Notes under the pieces: model-generated
Seen by the model: only the letters and a program-made list of their open reading frames with translations
Databases searched by the model: none
What the model was told of the DNA's origin: nothing
Origin: Halopseudomonas sp002296055
GTDB lineage: Bacteria; Pseudomonadota; Gammaproteobacteria; Pseudomonadales; Pseudomonadaceae
Assembly: GCF_050876985.1 (NCBI RefSeq)
Contig: NZ_JBPAPP010000002.1
Length of the DNA: 64,000 nucleotides
Direction: 5' to 3' (one strand)
Shown here: positions 26,969 to 36,319 of the stretch, piece by piece
Numbering within the stretch: position 1 is the first letter of the stretch
Layout: each line of letters starts with the position of its first letter
Program-made: the position numbers and the translations under genes

Positions 26969-28408
26969 ATGTTCCGCCCTCTGTATGTCGCCTTGCTGCT
27001 GGCTGGTGTTTCCGGCCCGGCGGCTGCCAACACCGATCTGATGACTATTTACCGCGAAGCCGTGCTGAACAGCGCTGATTTGGCCGCCGCCGAAGCGGAT
27101 GCCCTGGCCCGCCAGGAAGCCCTGCCCCAAGCGCGCTCGCAGTTGCTGCCCAACCTGGGTATTGGCGCTGGCGCCGCACGGGAGGATCTGGAGATCGACA
27201 ATGTGGGGGGTGATGAGTACTCCACCCATTACTACCAGGCCAGTCTGACCCAGCCGCTGTTTCGCGCGGACCGCTGGTTCACTTATCAGGCTGCCAAATC
27301 GGTCAGTCAGCAGGCGCAGCTGGAGTTCTCGGCGACACAGCAGAATCTGATCCTTGAGGTCTCACAGGCGTATTTTGATGTGCTGCGCGCCTCCGACAAC
27401 CTGGCCACCGCCAAGGCCGAGGAAAAGGCCTTTGAGCGCCAGCTTGAGCAAGCGCAGGAACGCTTTGACGTCGGCCTGTCGGCCCGCACCGACGTGCTGG
27501 AAGCGCGCGCCGGCTATGACAGCGCCCGCGCAGCGCGCCTGACGGCAGAAACCAACCTGGATGTCAGCTACCAGGCCCTGACGCGCCTGACCAACCAGAA
27601 CTACGAAAGCCTGTACGGTATCAGCCACGAGCTGCCCGTACTGCCACCGACCCCCGCCAGCATGCAGGAGTGGGTAGAAACCGCCGCCGCGCAAAACCTG
27701 ACCCTGCAGGCCAGTCGGTATGCGATTGAAAGCGCAGAAGACACCCTACGCAGCAGCAAGGCCGGCTACGCTCCGGTGGTCGACGCCTTTGTGCGTTACA
27801 GCAATGACAACGGCGGCGCCAGCATCCCGGCGGCCGGCCAGGCCAGCGCCGATACCGAGCTGACCAGCTTTGGCGTGGAATTGAGCATGCCACTGTTCAC
27901 CGGCGGGCTGACCACCTCTCAGGTACGCGAATCGACCTACCGCCTGACCCAGGCCGAGCAAGGCAGCGAGGCGCAGCGCCGCCGTGTAGTCGAAAATACC
28001 CGCAACCTTTACCGCACCGTGACATCCAGCGTGGAAGAAGTCGCCGCCCGCCGTCAGGCTATCGTCTCGGCCAAGGCAGCGCTGGACGCCACCCAGACCG
28101 GCTATGAAGTGGGCACCCGCAACGTAGTCGACGTACTCGAGGCCCAGCGCAACCTGTTCCGCACCGTGCGTGACTACAACACCGTGCGCTACAACTACAT
28201 CATCAACAACCTGAACCTGAAGTTGGCAGCCGGCACCCTGAGCCCTCAGGACCTGCAAGACCTGTCCCAGTGGCTGAACCCCAATTACGACCCGGACCGT
28301 GACTTCATCCCCCAGGCGACACCCGAAGAACTGGAGCAGATGTCCATGGGCGGCCGTCCGGCCCCGGCGCCGTCTTTGCCGAGCGACCCCGACAGCACCA
28401 CCTTCTGA
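26969..28408 (+). CDS. tolC: TolC-family outer membrane channel
   Basis: Outer-membrane exit duct for type I secretion and multidrug efflux. The 479 residues start with a signal peptide (MFRPLYVALLLAGVSGPAAA). Two OEP repeats of long helices and two-strand hairpins follow (LPQARSQLLPNLGIG, RFDVGLSARTDVLEARAGYD; second repeat YEVGTRNVVDVLEAQRN). The last 50 residues are a Pro-rich, probably flexible periplasmic tail. It corresponds to PA4974 (OpmH). A 13-base-spaced inverted repeat lies upstream. Confidence 0.94.
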   Translation: MFRPLYVALLLAGVSGPAAANTDLMTIYREAVLNSADLAAAEADALARQEALPQARSQLLPNLGIGAGAAREDLEIDNVGGDEYSTHYYQASLTQPLFRADRWFTYQAAKSVSQQAQLEFSATQQNLILEVSQAYFDVLRASDNLATAKAEEKAFERQLEQAQERFDVGLSARTDVLEARAGYDSARAARLTAETNLDVSYQALTRLTNQNYESLYGISHELPVLPPTPASMQEWVETAAAQNLTLQASRYAIESAEDTLRSSKAGYAPVVDAFVRYSNDNGGASIPAAGQASADTELTSFGVELSMPLFTGGLTTSQVRESTYRLTQAEQGSEAQRRRVVENTRNLYRTVTSSVEEVAARRQAIVSAKAALDATQTGYEVGTRNVVDVLEAQRNLFRTVRDYNTVRYNYIINNLNLKLAAGTLSPQDLQDLSQWLNPNYDPDRDFIPQATPEELEQMSMGGRPAPAPSLPSDPDSTTF

Positions 28409-28417
28409 ACAGCCCAC

Positions 28418-28453
28418 AAACAACAACGGCGCCTGCAGGCGCCGTTGTTGTTT
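28418..28453. terminator. Bidirectional terminator between tolC and waaA
   Basis: A perfect 36-bp palindrome with arms AAACAACAACGGCGCCTG and its complement and no loop spacer. It carries A-rich and T-rich flanks on either side. It lies 9 bp after the tolC stop and right at the 3' end of convergent waaA, so it can end transcripts from both sides. Confidence 0.9.
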
Positions 28454-28454
28454 C

Positions 28455-29714
28455 TTAACTCAAGAAGCGTCCGATGCCGGCCAGCAACCGTTCAAGCGCC
28501 CCCTGATTATCCTCTACTACCGCCTTGCCGGCCGCTCCAGCGTGCCGGCGAGCAGCCTCATCGTCCAGCAGCCCCTGAACCGCCACAGCCAACGCAGCCT
28601 CATCACTGACCACTTGCAGAGCGCCGGCGCCTTCCAGCAGCTCGCTGATTTCAGTGAAGTTGAAGCGGTGCGGGCCAGACAGTACCGGTAAGGCCAAAGC
28701 AGCCGGTTCCAGGTAGTTGTGCCCGCCGTTGGGCACCAGCGAACCACCAACGAAGGCTAGATCGGCGCAAGCGTACAGCAGCACTAGCTCGCCCATGGTG
28801 TCACCCACCAGTACCTGCTGATCAGCCGCCGGCAGTTGGCCGCTACTGCGCCGGACCGCGGCGAGCCCCGCGTCTTGCACCTGGCGTGTCACCGCATCAA
28901 AGCGCTCGGGATGGCGCGGCACCAGAATCAGTAAGGCATCGGGGCGGTGCCGCAACACCTGTTGATGAGCCCGCAGCACCTGCTCATCTTCGCCTGCGTG
29001 GGTACTGGCGGCGATCCACACCGGCCGCTCACCCCAGCGTGCACGCAGATCCGCTGCCTGCTGCAACAACATGGGGTCCGGGCGAAAGTCGAATTTGATG
29101 CTGCCGGTCACCTGCAGTTGTTCACGCACGACACCCAGCGCGACAAAACGCAGCGCTTCAGCCTGGCTTTGTACCGCGACCCAATCCAACGCGGCAAACA
29201 TGGGGCGAACCAGGGGGGCAACGCGTTGATAGCCGCGGGCAGAGCGCTCTGACAACCGCGCATTGGCCAGCACCAGGGGCACCTGGGCACGCTTGGCTTC
29301 TGCCACCAAATTGGGCCACAACTCGGTTTCCATGATGATCCCGACGCGCGGCAGCAAACGTCGCAGCAAGCGGCGTTGCAGCCACGGCAGGTCGTACGGC
29401 AGATAGGCGTGTCCTACCTGGGCGCCGAACAGCTTGCGGATCTGCTCGGACCCGGTCGGCGTCATGCAGGTGATGGTGATCGGCAGCTCGGGATAGCGGC
29501 GCATCAATTCGCGCACCATGGGAGCGGCAGCGATGCTCTCGCCCACCGACACCGCGTGCACCCAGATACCGCCTGCGCGCACATCTCCCCCCAGAGCAAA
29601 ACGCTCAGCCCAGCGGCGAGCGTACGCTGGCGCCTTGATGGCGCGATACAGGAGCCGCAGCAGTACCAGCGGCATGCACAGGAAGAACAACAGGGAATAG
29701 AAACGACGCGCCAT
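28455..29714 (-). CDS. waaA: Kdo transferase
   Basis: Adds Kdo residues from CMP-Kdo to lipid IVA at the cytoplasmic face of the inner membrane. The 419-residue GT30 enzyme has an N-terminal hydrophobic anchor (YSLLFFLCMPLVLLRLLYRA). The catalytic-region motifs are HAVSVGES and METELWPNL, and the GT-B C-terminal segment reads GGHNYLEPAALALPVLSGPH. The ATG at 29714 follows AGGAG; an upstream in-frame ATG (29771) has no such site. Its 5' leader contains the nested inverted-repeat element at 29743-30041. Confidence 0.94.
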   Translation of the reverse strand: MARRFYSLLFFLCMPLVLLRLLYRAIKAPAYARRWAERFALGGDVRAGGIWVHAVSVGESIAAAPMVRELMRRYPELPITITCMTPTGSEQIRKLFGAQVGHAYLPYDLPWLQRRLLRRLLPRVGIIMETELWPNLVAEAKRAQVPLVLANARLSERSARGYQRVAPLVRPMFAALDWVAVQSQAEALRFVALGVVREQLQVTGSIKFDFRPDPMLLQQAADLRARWGERPVWIAASTHAGEDEQVLRAHQQVLRHRPDALLILVPRHPERFDAVTRQVQDAGLAAVRRSSGQLPAADQQVLVGDTMGELVLLYACADLAFVGGSLVPNGGHNYLEPAALALPVLSGPHRFNFTEISELLEGAGALQVVSDEAALAVAVQGLLDDEAARRHAGAAGKAVVEDNQGALERLLAGIGRFLS

Positions 29715-29742
29715 GGAATCTCCTGGGGTCAGAGCCTTGAAT

Positions 29743-30041
29743 GGCAGTGGCTTGCAATGCGAGGGAAGCACTGATCAATTCCACACGCCCTCTGCGAGTG
29801 CTCAAGCGTGCAGATGCAAAGCGTTCTGTACAGCCAATAGTGGCTCTATTGGCAAACAGCACAACGCAGCAGATGCATGCTTGAGCGCTCGCCCTACGGG
29901 GCTTTCAGGCCGGGCCGCACTCTGCGTTGTGATTTCTCGACAGGTCCAGACATGCCTTCGAAACCACGCCTTGATTGCAGCCCTGCCTGAAAGCCAGAGG
30001 GCATGTGGAATTGGTCATTGCTCCCCTTGCAAGTGTGACCC
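29743..30041. repeat. Nested inverted-repeat element, three-way-junction fold
   Basis: This fills most of the 382-bp gap between divergent waaA and the FAD gene. Outer arms (29751-29794 and 29995-30033) pair imperfectly over about 40 bases. Inside are two hairpins: 29795-29817 with 29869-29891 (19 of 23 matched), which encloses a perfect GCCAATAG/CTATTGGC hairpin at 29833-29853; and 29900-29918 with 29977-29995 (GGCTTTCAGGC core, 17 of 19 matched). The arms abut, so the whole can fold as a three-way junction. I see no long ORF and no clear target duplication. It could be a MITE-like element or a structured RNA. Confidence 0.75.
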
Positions 30042-30064
30042 AGCCCGCCGCGAATGACTATACT
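30035..30064 (+). promoter_or_regulatory. Sigma-70-type promoter for the FAD oxidoreductase operon
   Basis: GTGACC at 30035-30040 and TATACT at 30059-30064 are separated by 18 bp, lying 33 bp before the ATG at 30097. The -10 box matches five of six consensus bases. It sits directly at the right edge of the inverted-repeat element. Confidence 0.55.
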
Positions 30065-30096
30065 AGAGGGCCTTTGTTTAACCTCAGCGGGAGCCC

Positions 30097-31275
30097 ATGA
30101 GCACAACCCTCGATACCGACATCTGCATCCTCGGCGGCGGCATCGCCGGCCTGTGGCTGAATGCCCGGCTGCGTCAGGCGGGCTACCACACATTGCTGGT
30201 GGAGCGCGGCGCGCTCGGCGGCGGCCAGAGCGTGAAATCCCAGGGCATCATCCACGGCGGTATCAAGTACGCGCTGGGCGGCAAGCTCAACGCTGCTACC
30301 GAAGCCATCGCCGGCATGCCCGAGCGCTGGCGCAGCTGTCTGGCTGGCCAAGGTGAGCTGGACTTGCGCGGCGTGCGGGTGCTGTCCGAGCACCACTACC
30401 TGTGGTCGCCCGGCAGCCTGATCAGCAATCTGGCCGGCTTTTTCGCCAGCAAGGCCCTGCGCGGGCGGGTTGACCAGGTCAAAGGCAAGGCATTGCCGAA
30501 GGTGTTCAACGACCCGGCCTTTCGAGGCAAAGTTTACCAATTAGGCGAGCTGGTACTGGACGTGCCGGCCGCTATTGAGCGGCTCGCCGAGCTAAGCGGT
30601 GACGGTCTGATTGCCGACAGCAGCCCGCACCTGTTGCGCGCCGACGACGGCAGTATCAGCGGCGTACAACTGCATGGCGCCACCATCCGCGCCCAGCGCT
30701 ATGTGCTGACCGCCGGCGAAGGCACTGACGCCCTCATGCAGGAATGGGGAGAAAGCGAACCAGCGATGCAGCGCCGCCCGCTGCAGATGGTCCTGGTAAA
30801 GGGTCCTCAGCTGCCGCCGCTGTATGCCCACTGCCTGGGTGCCAGTCCCAAGCCGCGGCTGACCGTCACTACCCACCCCTGTGAAGACGGCCAGTGGTGC
30901 TGGTATCTGGGTGGCGAGCTGGCTGAACAGGGCGTCAACCAGACTGCCGACGCGCTGATTGCCGCCGCCAAACGCGAGCTGGCCGAACTCTTACCCTGGA
31001 TCAATCTCGAGAATTGCCAGTGGACCACCCTGCCGGTAAACCGTGCAGAGCCGGCACAAAGTGGACTGGTGCGCCCCGACAACGCCTACGTGCAGGCCAA
31101 GGGCAATGCGCTGATCAGTTGGCCAACCAAACTGGCACTGGCCCCCAACCTCAGTGACTTGGTGCTTGAGGAGCTGACACGCCAGCAGATCAAGCCGCAG
31201 AACTACCCATCACTACCGGCCGATCTACCGCGCCCTCGCGTCGCCGAACCGGTGTGGGACATGTGTTTCCGATGA
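30097..31275 (+). CDS. FAD-dependent oxidoreductase (DAO family), PA4991-like
   Basis: A 392-residue soluble oxidoreductase. The N-terminus has the dinucleotide-binding motif DICILGGGIAGLWLNARL, with Glu (LLVERG) at the end of the second strand as in FAD enzymes. Then comes QSVKSQGIIHGGIKYALGG, typical of glycerol-3-phosphate dehydrogenase/D-amino-acid oxidase relatives. The substrate is unknown. Its stop overlaps the next ATG (ATGA). A GGGAG site precedes the start. It is the first gene of a three-gene operon conserved next to waaA in pseudomonads. Confidence 0.85.
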   Translation: MSTTLDTDICILGGGIAGLWLNARLRQAGYHTLLVERGALGGGQSVKSQGIIHGGIKYALGGKLNAATEAIAGMPERWRSCLAGQGELDLRGVRVLSEHHYLWSPGSLISNLAGFFASKALRGRVDQVKGKALPKVFNDPAFRGKVYQLGELVLDVPAAIERLAELSGDGLIADSSPHLLRADDGSISGVQLHGATIRAQRYVLTAGEGTDALMQEWGESEPAMQRRPLQMVLVKGPQLPPLYAHCLGASPKPRLTVTTHPCEDGQWCWYLGGELAEQGVNQTADALIAAAKRELAELLPWINLENCQWTTLPVNRAEPAQSGLVRPDNAYVQAKGNALISWPTKLALAPNLSDLVLEELTRQQIKPQNYPSLPADLPRPRVAEPVWDMCFR

Positions 31276-32075
31276 GTAGCCTGCAACCGTTTTACCGCGC
31301 GCTCGGCAGCACCGGCCTGCAGCTATCACCGCTCGGATTAGGTACCGTCAAGATCGGTCGCAATCAGGGCGTGAAATACCCCACCGGGTTCGAGCTGCCG
31401 GACGACGGTGCCGTACTCAATCTGCTGGCTCAGGCACGTGATTTGGGCATCAACCTGCTCGACACCGCCCCAGCCTACGGCACCAGCGAACAACGCCTTG
31501 GCCCGCTTCTCAAGGGCCAGCGCGATCAATGGGTGATCTGCAGCAAGGTTGGCGAGGAGTTCACTGAAGGGCAGTCACACTTCGATTTTTCCGCCGATCA
31601 CACCCGCCGCTCGGTCGAGCGCTCCCTGCAACGGCTGGGCACTGACCGCTTGGAGCTGGTGCTGGTGCACTCGGACGGTAATGATCTCGACGTACTCGAC
31701 CAGGAGGTCTACCCAACGCTGGCCCAGCTCAAGCAGGAGGGTCTGATTCTGGCCTACGGATTCTCCGGCAAGACCGTCGAAGGCGGCTTGCGCGCCCTGC
31801 AGCAGGGCGATTGCGCCATGGTCACCTACAACCTGCGCGAACAGGCGGAACGCCCGGTGTTGGACTTTGCCCTGCAACACAACAAAGGCATTCTGATCAA
31901 AAAGGCGCTGGCCAGCGGACACCTGTGCCTTGACGGCACAAACCCGGTACACAGCGGCCTTGAACTGGTGTTAGGTCACCCGGCGGTCACCAGCGCCATC
32001 ATCGGCACCATCAACCCGGCTCACCTGACACAGAACGTCGAGGCGGCCGTTTCGGTACTCACGCAGATGGAGTAA
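31272..32075 (+). CDS. Aldo/keto reductase, PA4992-like
   Basis: A 267-residue NAD(P)H-dependent reductase with a TIM-barrel fold. The catalytic tetrad is visible: Asp and Tyr in NLLDTAPAYGTSEQRLG, Lys in VICSKVGEEF and His in ELVLVHSDG. The C-terminal cofactor site is VTSAIIGTINPAHL. The start MSSLQPFYRALGSTG (31272) overlaps the upstream stop as ATGA, and an ATG six codons earlier is less likely. Coupled to the FAD oxidoreductase, suggesting they act on related substrates. Confidence 0.87.
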   Translation: MSSLQPFYRALGSTGLQLSPLGLGTVKIGRNQGVKYPTGFELPDDGAVLNLLAQARDLGINLLDTAPAYGTSEQRLGPLLKGQRDQWVICSKVGEEFTEGQSHFDFSADHTRRSVERSLQRLGTDRLELVLVHSDGNDLDVLDQEVYPTLAQLKQEGLILAYGFSGKTVEGGLRALQQGDCAMVTYNLREQAERPVLDFALQHNKGILIKKALASGHLCLDGTNPVHSGLELVLGHPAVTSAIIGTINPAHLTQNVEAAVSVLTQME

Positions 32076-32078
32076 GGC

Positions 32079-32945
32079 ATGACCCAGATTGTCGCCCGGA
32101 AGAACCCCGTCGCCTTCAAGACCCAGGCCATCGCCGTGGCCGCCAGTCCGGAAGTGCTGCGTTACGAGCCGGTCGGCAGTCCGCTGAGCTTTGACCAGAT
32201 GCAAGCTCGGCGGCAACCCCTTGAGCTGGATGACCCCCACTGCTTCGAGACCACCCTTGCCAACCTCGGGGTTTCGGTCGACCTGCACCTGCAGTGGCAA
32301 GGCCGCGACTTTCGCCTGCTGGTGCGACAGGATCGTCCAGATCACGGCGACCGGGTGCTAAAACTGCTATCAGGTTATGTCCCGGCCCACGAGCTGCGGG
32401 TACCCCTGTTGACCCTGATGACCGAAGTCGCCGAGGAACTGCTGATACACAGCGAGAGCGGCTGGCTGCAAGGCCGCTATCAGGATACCTGGCTGCCCAC
32501 ACCTTACGCAGACAGCCTGCCACTGGACGACGAGCACAGTTTTAGTCTGGGCACCCGCAGTGGCGCCGCACGTGCAGTGCTGTGTCGTGAACTGAACCTG
32601 TTGGAGCGACCACGCGCCTATGTGCACCTGCCCAGCAGCTCACTGCAACTGGTGTACAGCATGACCCTGCAGCTGCCGGAGACGCTGCGCAACCTGTCCC
32701 TGCTACATGCGGACGAATTTCTGGATGAGGAAAGCGGCGAGCTGATCGCACGAATGGACACCCAGCGCCCAGAGCTGTTTCTGGCCGAATACCGCAACCA
32801 TCACGCCACTGGTGAGCTGTTCTGCCTGCAGCACGGCGAGCTGATTGCCCAGCCCACAGATAACCTTCTGCTCAGCGAAGCGTTTGCACCACAACAAGGC
32901 TGGCTGGTAGCGGCAGGCAATTGCGCGCTGCCAGACGGCTTATAA
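32079..32945 (+). CDS. Conserved-looking protein of unknown function
   Basis: A 288-residue soluble protein that I do not recognise. There is no signal peptide or membrane helix. It appears to have a two-part architecture with repeated LLL and beta-type segments, and the composition is ordinary for the genome. It begins three bases after the aldo/keto reductase stop with GGAG in front, so it is the third gene of that operon. Function might be linked to the two oxidoreductases, but this rests only on position. Confidence 0.75.
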   Translation: MTQIVARKNPVAFKTQAIAVAASPEVLRYEPVGSPLSFDQMQARRQPLELDDPHCFETTLANLGVSVDLHLQWQGRDFRLLVRQDRPDHGDRVLKLLSGYVPAHELRVPLLTLMTEVAEELLIHSESGWLQGRYQDTWLPTPYADSLPLDDEHSFSLGTRSGAARAVLCRELNLLERPRAYVHLPSSSLQLVYSMTLQLPETLRNLSLLHADEFLDEESGELIARMDTQRPELFLAEYRNHHATGELFCLQHGELIAQPTDNLLLSEAFAPQQGWLVAAGNCALPDGL

Positions 32946-32972
32946 ATGCCTCTGAAGTGCTGGTACGACAGC

Positions 32973-32997
32973 GCCGCCGTTCAAAACGAACGACGGC
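32973..32997. terminator. Hairpin between convergent operon end and hldE
   Basis: GCCGCCGTTC and GAACGACGGC pair with one mismatch around a five-base AAAAC loop. It lies in the 113-bp gap between the unknown gene (plus strand) and hldE (minus strand). No T-run follows on either strand, so termination is only likely, not sure. Confidence 0.4.
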
Positions 32998-33058
32998 AGA
33001 GGCAGAGCGTTAAGAAAGCGCGCATCAGTCCCACTCGCCCTCTGGCGTTCAGGCCGAC

Positions 33059-34489
33059 TCAGTCGTCGCCGCGCTCGCGGATTTTCTCAACGATGGCAGT
33101 GGTTGAGCAGCTTTCAACAAAGTTGAGCACCTTCACCTCACCACCGTAGGCCTGCACAATCGGCCCACCGACAACCTGATCAACGCTGTAATCGCCACCC
33201 TTGACCAGCACATCCGGCTTGACCTGTTCGAGCAGGCGCTCGGGCGTGTCTTCGCTGAAGCTGATCACCCAGTCAACCGCGCCCAACCCGGCGAGCACCG
33301 TCATCCGACGCTCGACGCTGTTAATCGGGCGACCCGGCCCCTTCAGCCGGCTTACCGAGGCATCGTCATTGATAGCGACGATCAGCCGATCACCCTGGGC
33401 GCGCGCCTCTTCCAGGTAACCGACGTGGCCGGCGTGGATGATGTCAAAACAACCGTTGGTGAACACGATGCGTTCGCCATGGGCCCGGGCATCCTCAAGC
33501 GCTTGCAGCAACTGCTCAACACCCAGCACACCCCGACCGCTGCCTTGCTCCTGCTGCACCGCACGGCGCAGCTCAGGTGCACTGATCGCGGCAGTGCCCA
33601 GCTTGCCCACCACGATACTGGCCGCATGGTTGGCCAGTGCCACTGCCTGCGGCAGCGCCTCACCGGCCGCCAGCGCGGCAGCCAGGGTAGAGATCACGGT
33701 GTCGCCTGCGCCGGTGACATCGAATACCTCGCGCGCGCGCGCCGGCAAGTGCAGCGCGCCCTCGGCCTTGCGCAACAACGTCATGCCCTGCTCGCTGCGG
33801 GTTACCAGCAGTGCATCGAGCGCTAGTTCGTCAATCAGCGCCATACCCTTGTCGACCAGCGCCTGCTCGGTCTCACAACGCCCCACCACCGCTTCAAACT
33901 CGGACAGATTGGGGGTAATCAGGCTGGCCCCACGGTAAATCGAGAAATCGCTACCCTTGGGGTCGGCAAGCACCGGCACGCCACGCTCGTGGGCCAGCGC
34001 AATCAGCGCCTGATGGTTGACCAGCGCGCCCTTGCCATAGTCCGAAAGGATCAGCACCTTGACCTTATCCAGCAGTGCCGCCACCGAGTCGAGCAGCGCT
34101 TGGGCATCAGTCTCAAAGGGCTGTTCAAAATCCAACCGAATCAACTGCTGGTGGCGGCTCATGACGCGCAACTTGGTGATGGTCGGCTGCGCCGCATGCT
34201 GCTGAAAATCGCAGTAGACGCCCGCTGCGTTCAAGCGCTGTTGCAAGCTGTCGGCCGCTTCATCCTTGCCAGTCACCCCAACCAGCCAGGCTGGCGCTCC
34301 GAGTGCAGCAATATTCAGCGCTACGTTGCCAGCACCACCTGGACGATCCTCTATCTGATCCACCTTGACCACCGGCACCGGCGCCTCTGGCGAAATGCGG
34401 TTGGTCGGCCCATGCCAGTAGCGGTCCAGCATTACATCACCAACTACCAATACCGGGGCAGAGTCGAAGCGGGGCATGCTCAATTTCAT
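33059..34489 (-). CDS. hldE: Bifunctional heptose kinase/adenylyltransferase
   Basis: Makes ADP-heptose precursors for the LPS inner core: phosphorylation of D-glycero-beta-D-manno-heptose 7-phosphate, and adenylyl transfer to the 1-phosphate. The 476 residues have an N-terminal PfkB kinase (DRPGGAGNVALN, DVTGAGDTVIST) and a C-terminal nucleotidyltransferase (FTNGCFDIIHAGHVGYLEEA). The start MKLSMPRFDSAPVLVVGDVM (34489) agrees with pseudomonad HldE; an ATG four codons upstream exists. It follows msbA by 42 bp on the same strand. Confidence 0.96.
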   Translation of the reverse strand: MKLSMPRFDSAPVLVVGDVMLDRYWHGPTNRISPEAPVPVVKVDQIEDRPGGAGNVALNIAALGAPAWLVGVTGKDEAADSLQQRLNAAGVYCDFQQHAAQPTITKLRVMSRHQQLIRLDFEQPFETDAQALLDSVAALLDKVKVLILSDYGKGALVNHQALIALAHERGVPVLADPKGSDFSIYRGASLITPNLSEFEAVVGRCETEQALVDKGMALIDELALDALLVTRSEQGMTLLRKAEGALHLPARAREVFDVTGAGDTVISTLAAALAAGEALPQAVALANHAASIVVGKLGTAAISAPELRRAVQQEQGSGRGVLGVEQLLQALEDARAHGERIVFTNGCFDIIHAGHVGYLEEARAQGDRLIVAINDDASVSRLKGPGRPINSVERRMTVLAGLGAVDWVISFSEDTPERLLEQVKPDVLVKGGDYSVDQVVGGPIVQAYGGEVKVLNFVESCSTTAIVEKIRERGDD

Positions 34490-34531
34490 CGTTTTAATCA
34501 CCTGTAGCGGCGGCCAGGGAGGCTGCTCGCA

Positions 34532-36319
34532 CTAAGCCTGTGGGGCCTGCTCTTCTTCAAATTGCATACTATGCAGGCGCGCGTAGTAGCCGTTTTGGGC
34601 TAGCAGCTCAGCGTGAGAGCCGCGCTCGACGATTCTGCCCTGATCCATCACCAAGATGACGTCCGCCTTTTCAATCGTCGAAAGGCGGTGAGCGATTACC
34701 AGCGTCGTCCGACCTTCCATAACGCGATCTAACGCGGCCTGAATATGCCTCTCTGACTCTGTATCCAGAGCCGAAGTAGCCTCATCAAGAATCAAGACAG
34801 GCGCGTTCTTGAGCAAGGCGCGCGCAATCGCCAGGCGCTGGCGCTGGCCGCCCGACAGCAGAACGCCGTTCTCACCAACCAAGGTGTCAAACCCTTCTGG
34901 CAAAAGGTCAATAAACTCTTTCGCATAAGCGGCTTCGGCAGCAGCTTCTATATCTCGCAACGGCGCGCCCGCCAGGTCGCCATAGGCGATATTGTTGGCG
35001 ATGGTGTCGTTAAATAGAGTGACGTGCTGACTGACCAAAGCAATGTGTTGCCGGAGGTTTTTGAGTTTGTAATCCTCGATAGAAACGCCATCGAGCACGA
35101 TGCTGCCTTCATTGTGGTGATAAAACCGTGGCACCAGATTGGCCAACGTCGTTTTACCGCTACCTGAACGCCCCACCAAGGCGACCATTTGACCTGGGGC
35201 TATCGAAAAGGAAATATCGCTCAGTACCTGCTTATCCGAACCGGGATAGCTGAAGCTCAAACCGCTGATGTCCAACTGCCCGCTTACCTTGTCGAGCTCC
35301 ACCGTGCCTTCGTCAAGCTCAGGCTGCTCATCAAGCTGCTCAAAAATACTCTCAGCCGCCGCAATACCCTTCTGGATGTTGGCGCTCACTTCAGAAAGCT
35401 GACGAATCGGTTTTGGAATCAGTGCCGCCGCAGTGATGTAGGACACAAGGTCACCTACCGAAGAATCACCACGCAGGAAGAGCACCAAGAACATGACCAT
35501 AGCCATAGCGGAATAGGTCACCAATTGCAGGGTAGGAGTGTAGACCGCACTGGTGCGAGTCATTTTCAAGCCGCGCTGGCGGTTGTTCTCGCTTGCCCGA
35601 TCGAAGCGCTCCGCTTCATATCGCTCACCGCCAAAACTACGCACAACGCGGTAGCCTTGAATGGTTTCAGAGGTAACGTGAGTGACGTCACCCATGGCCA
35701 TCTGGATTTTCTTACTCTGGCTCCGAAATTTCTTACTGGTACTGTTTACCATCAAACCAATGACAGGGAGTATGGCCAGCAGCACCAGGGTCAGTTGCCA
35801 GTTCATCCAGAGCAAATAGGCAAACAGAAAAATGACCGACATCCCCTCCCGAAAGATCACCTTGATAGCATCAGTAGCCGCACCCGTAACCATGGTGACG
35901 TTAAAGGTGACCCTTGACACCAGGTGCCCAGAATTGTGGTTGTCGAAGTAGCGGTTGGGCAACGTGAGAAAGTTGTTGAACAAGGTAGTACGCAGGTCGT
36001 GGACGACCCCCAGCGACACCTTAGCGATGTAATAGTTGCCTAGGAATGACCCCACGCCCTGATACAGGGCCACCCCGACAATAAACAGCGGGAACCCCCA
36101 GATCATGGGCACGCCAAAAAACTGGGCGTTATCACCACTGTTTAACCCATCAACAAAGTACTTAAGCACCCAAGCCATCGCCGGCTGGCTGGAAGCGAAA
36201 ATAACAAACCCCACGATGCTGATTGCAAAGGGAATCCAGTAAGGCTTTACGTAGCCGAGCAGCCGCATATAAATGCGCGCGCTGGATCGCATGAAAGATT
36301 CGTTCTCGGTAGTCGGCAT
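34532..36319 (-). CDS. msbA: Lipid A-core flippase MsbA
   Basis: ABC exporter that flips lipid A-core to the periplasmic leaflet. The 595-residue half-transporter has six transmembrane segments (for example IPFAISIVGFVIFASS, LTLVLLAILPVIGLMV) and an ATPase domain with GRSGSGKTT (Walker A), LSGGQRQR (signature), VLILDEATS (Walker B) and IAHRLST (switch His). It lies upstream of hldE on the same strand. Codon use is somewhat more AT-rich than the flanking housekeeping genes. Confidence 0.95.
   Translation of the reverse strand: MPTTENESFMRSSARIYMRLLGYVKPYWIPFAISIVGFVIFASSQPAMAWVLKYFVDGLNSGDNAQFFGVPMIWGFPLFIVGVALYQGVGSFLGNYYIAKVSLGVVHDLRTTLFNNFLTLPNRYFDNHNSGHLVSRVTFNVTMVTGAATDAIKVIFREGMSVIFLFAYLLWMNWQLTLVLLAILPVIGLMVNSTSKKFRSQSKKIQMAMGDVTHVTSETIQGYRVVRSFGGERYEAERFDRASENNRQRGLKMTRTSAVYTPTLQLVTYSAMAMVMFLVLFLRGDSSVGDLVSYITAAALIPKPIRQLSEVSANIQKGIAAAESIFEQLDEQPELDEGTVELDKVSGQLDISGLSFSYPGSDKQVLSDISFSIAPGQMVALVGRSGSGKTTLANLVPRFYHHNEGSIVLDGVSIEDYKLKNLRQHIALVSQHVTLFNDTIANNIAYGDLAGAPLRDIEAAAEAAYAKEFIDLLPEGFDTLVGENGVLLSGGQRQRLAIARALLKNAPVLILDEATSALDTESERHIQAALDRVMEGRTTLVIAHRLSTIEKADVILVMDQGRIVERGSHAELLAQNGYYARLHSMQFEEEQAPQA

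Noticed and set aside
33026..33060. Partial resemblance (CGCCCTCTGGCGTTCAGGC) to part of the element at 29.9 kb
   Set aside because: Only about 20 bases are similar and no inverted partner is present; likely chance or a decayed fragment.
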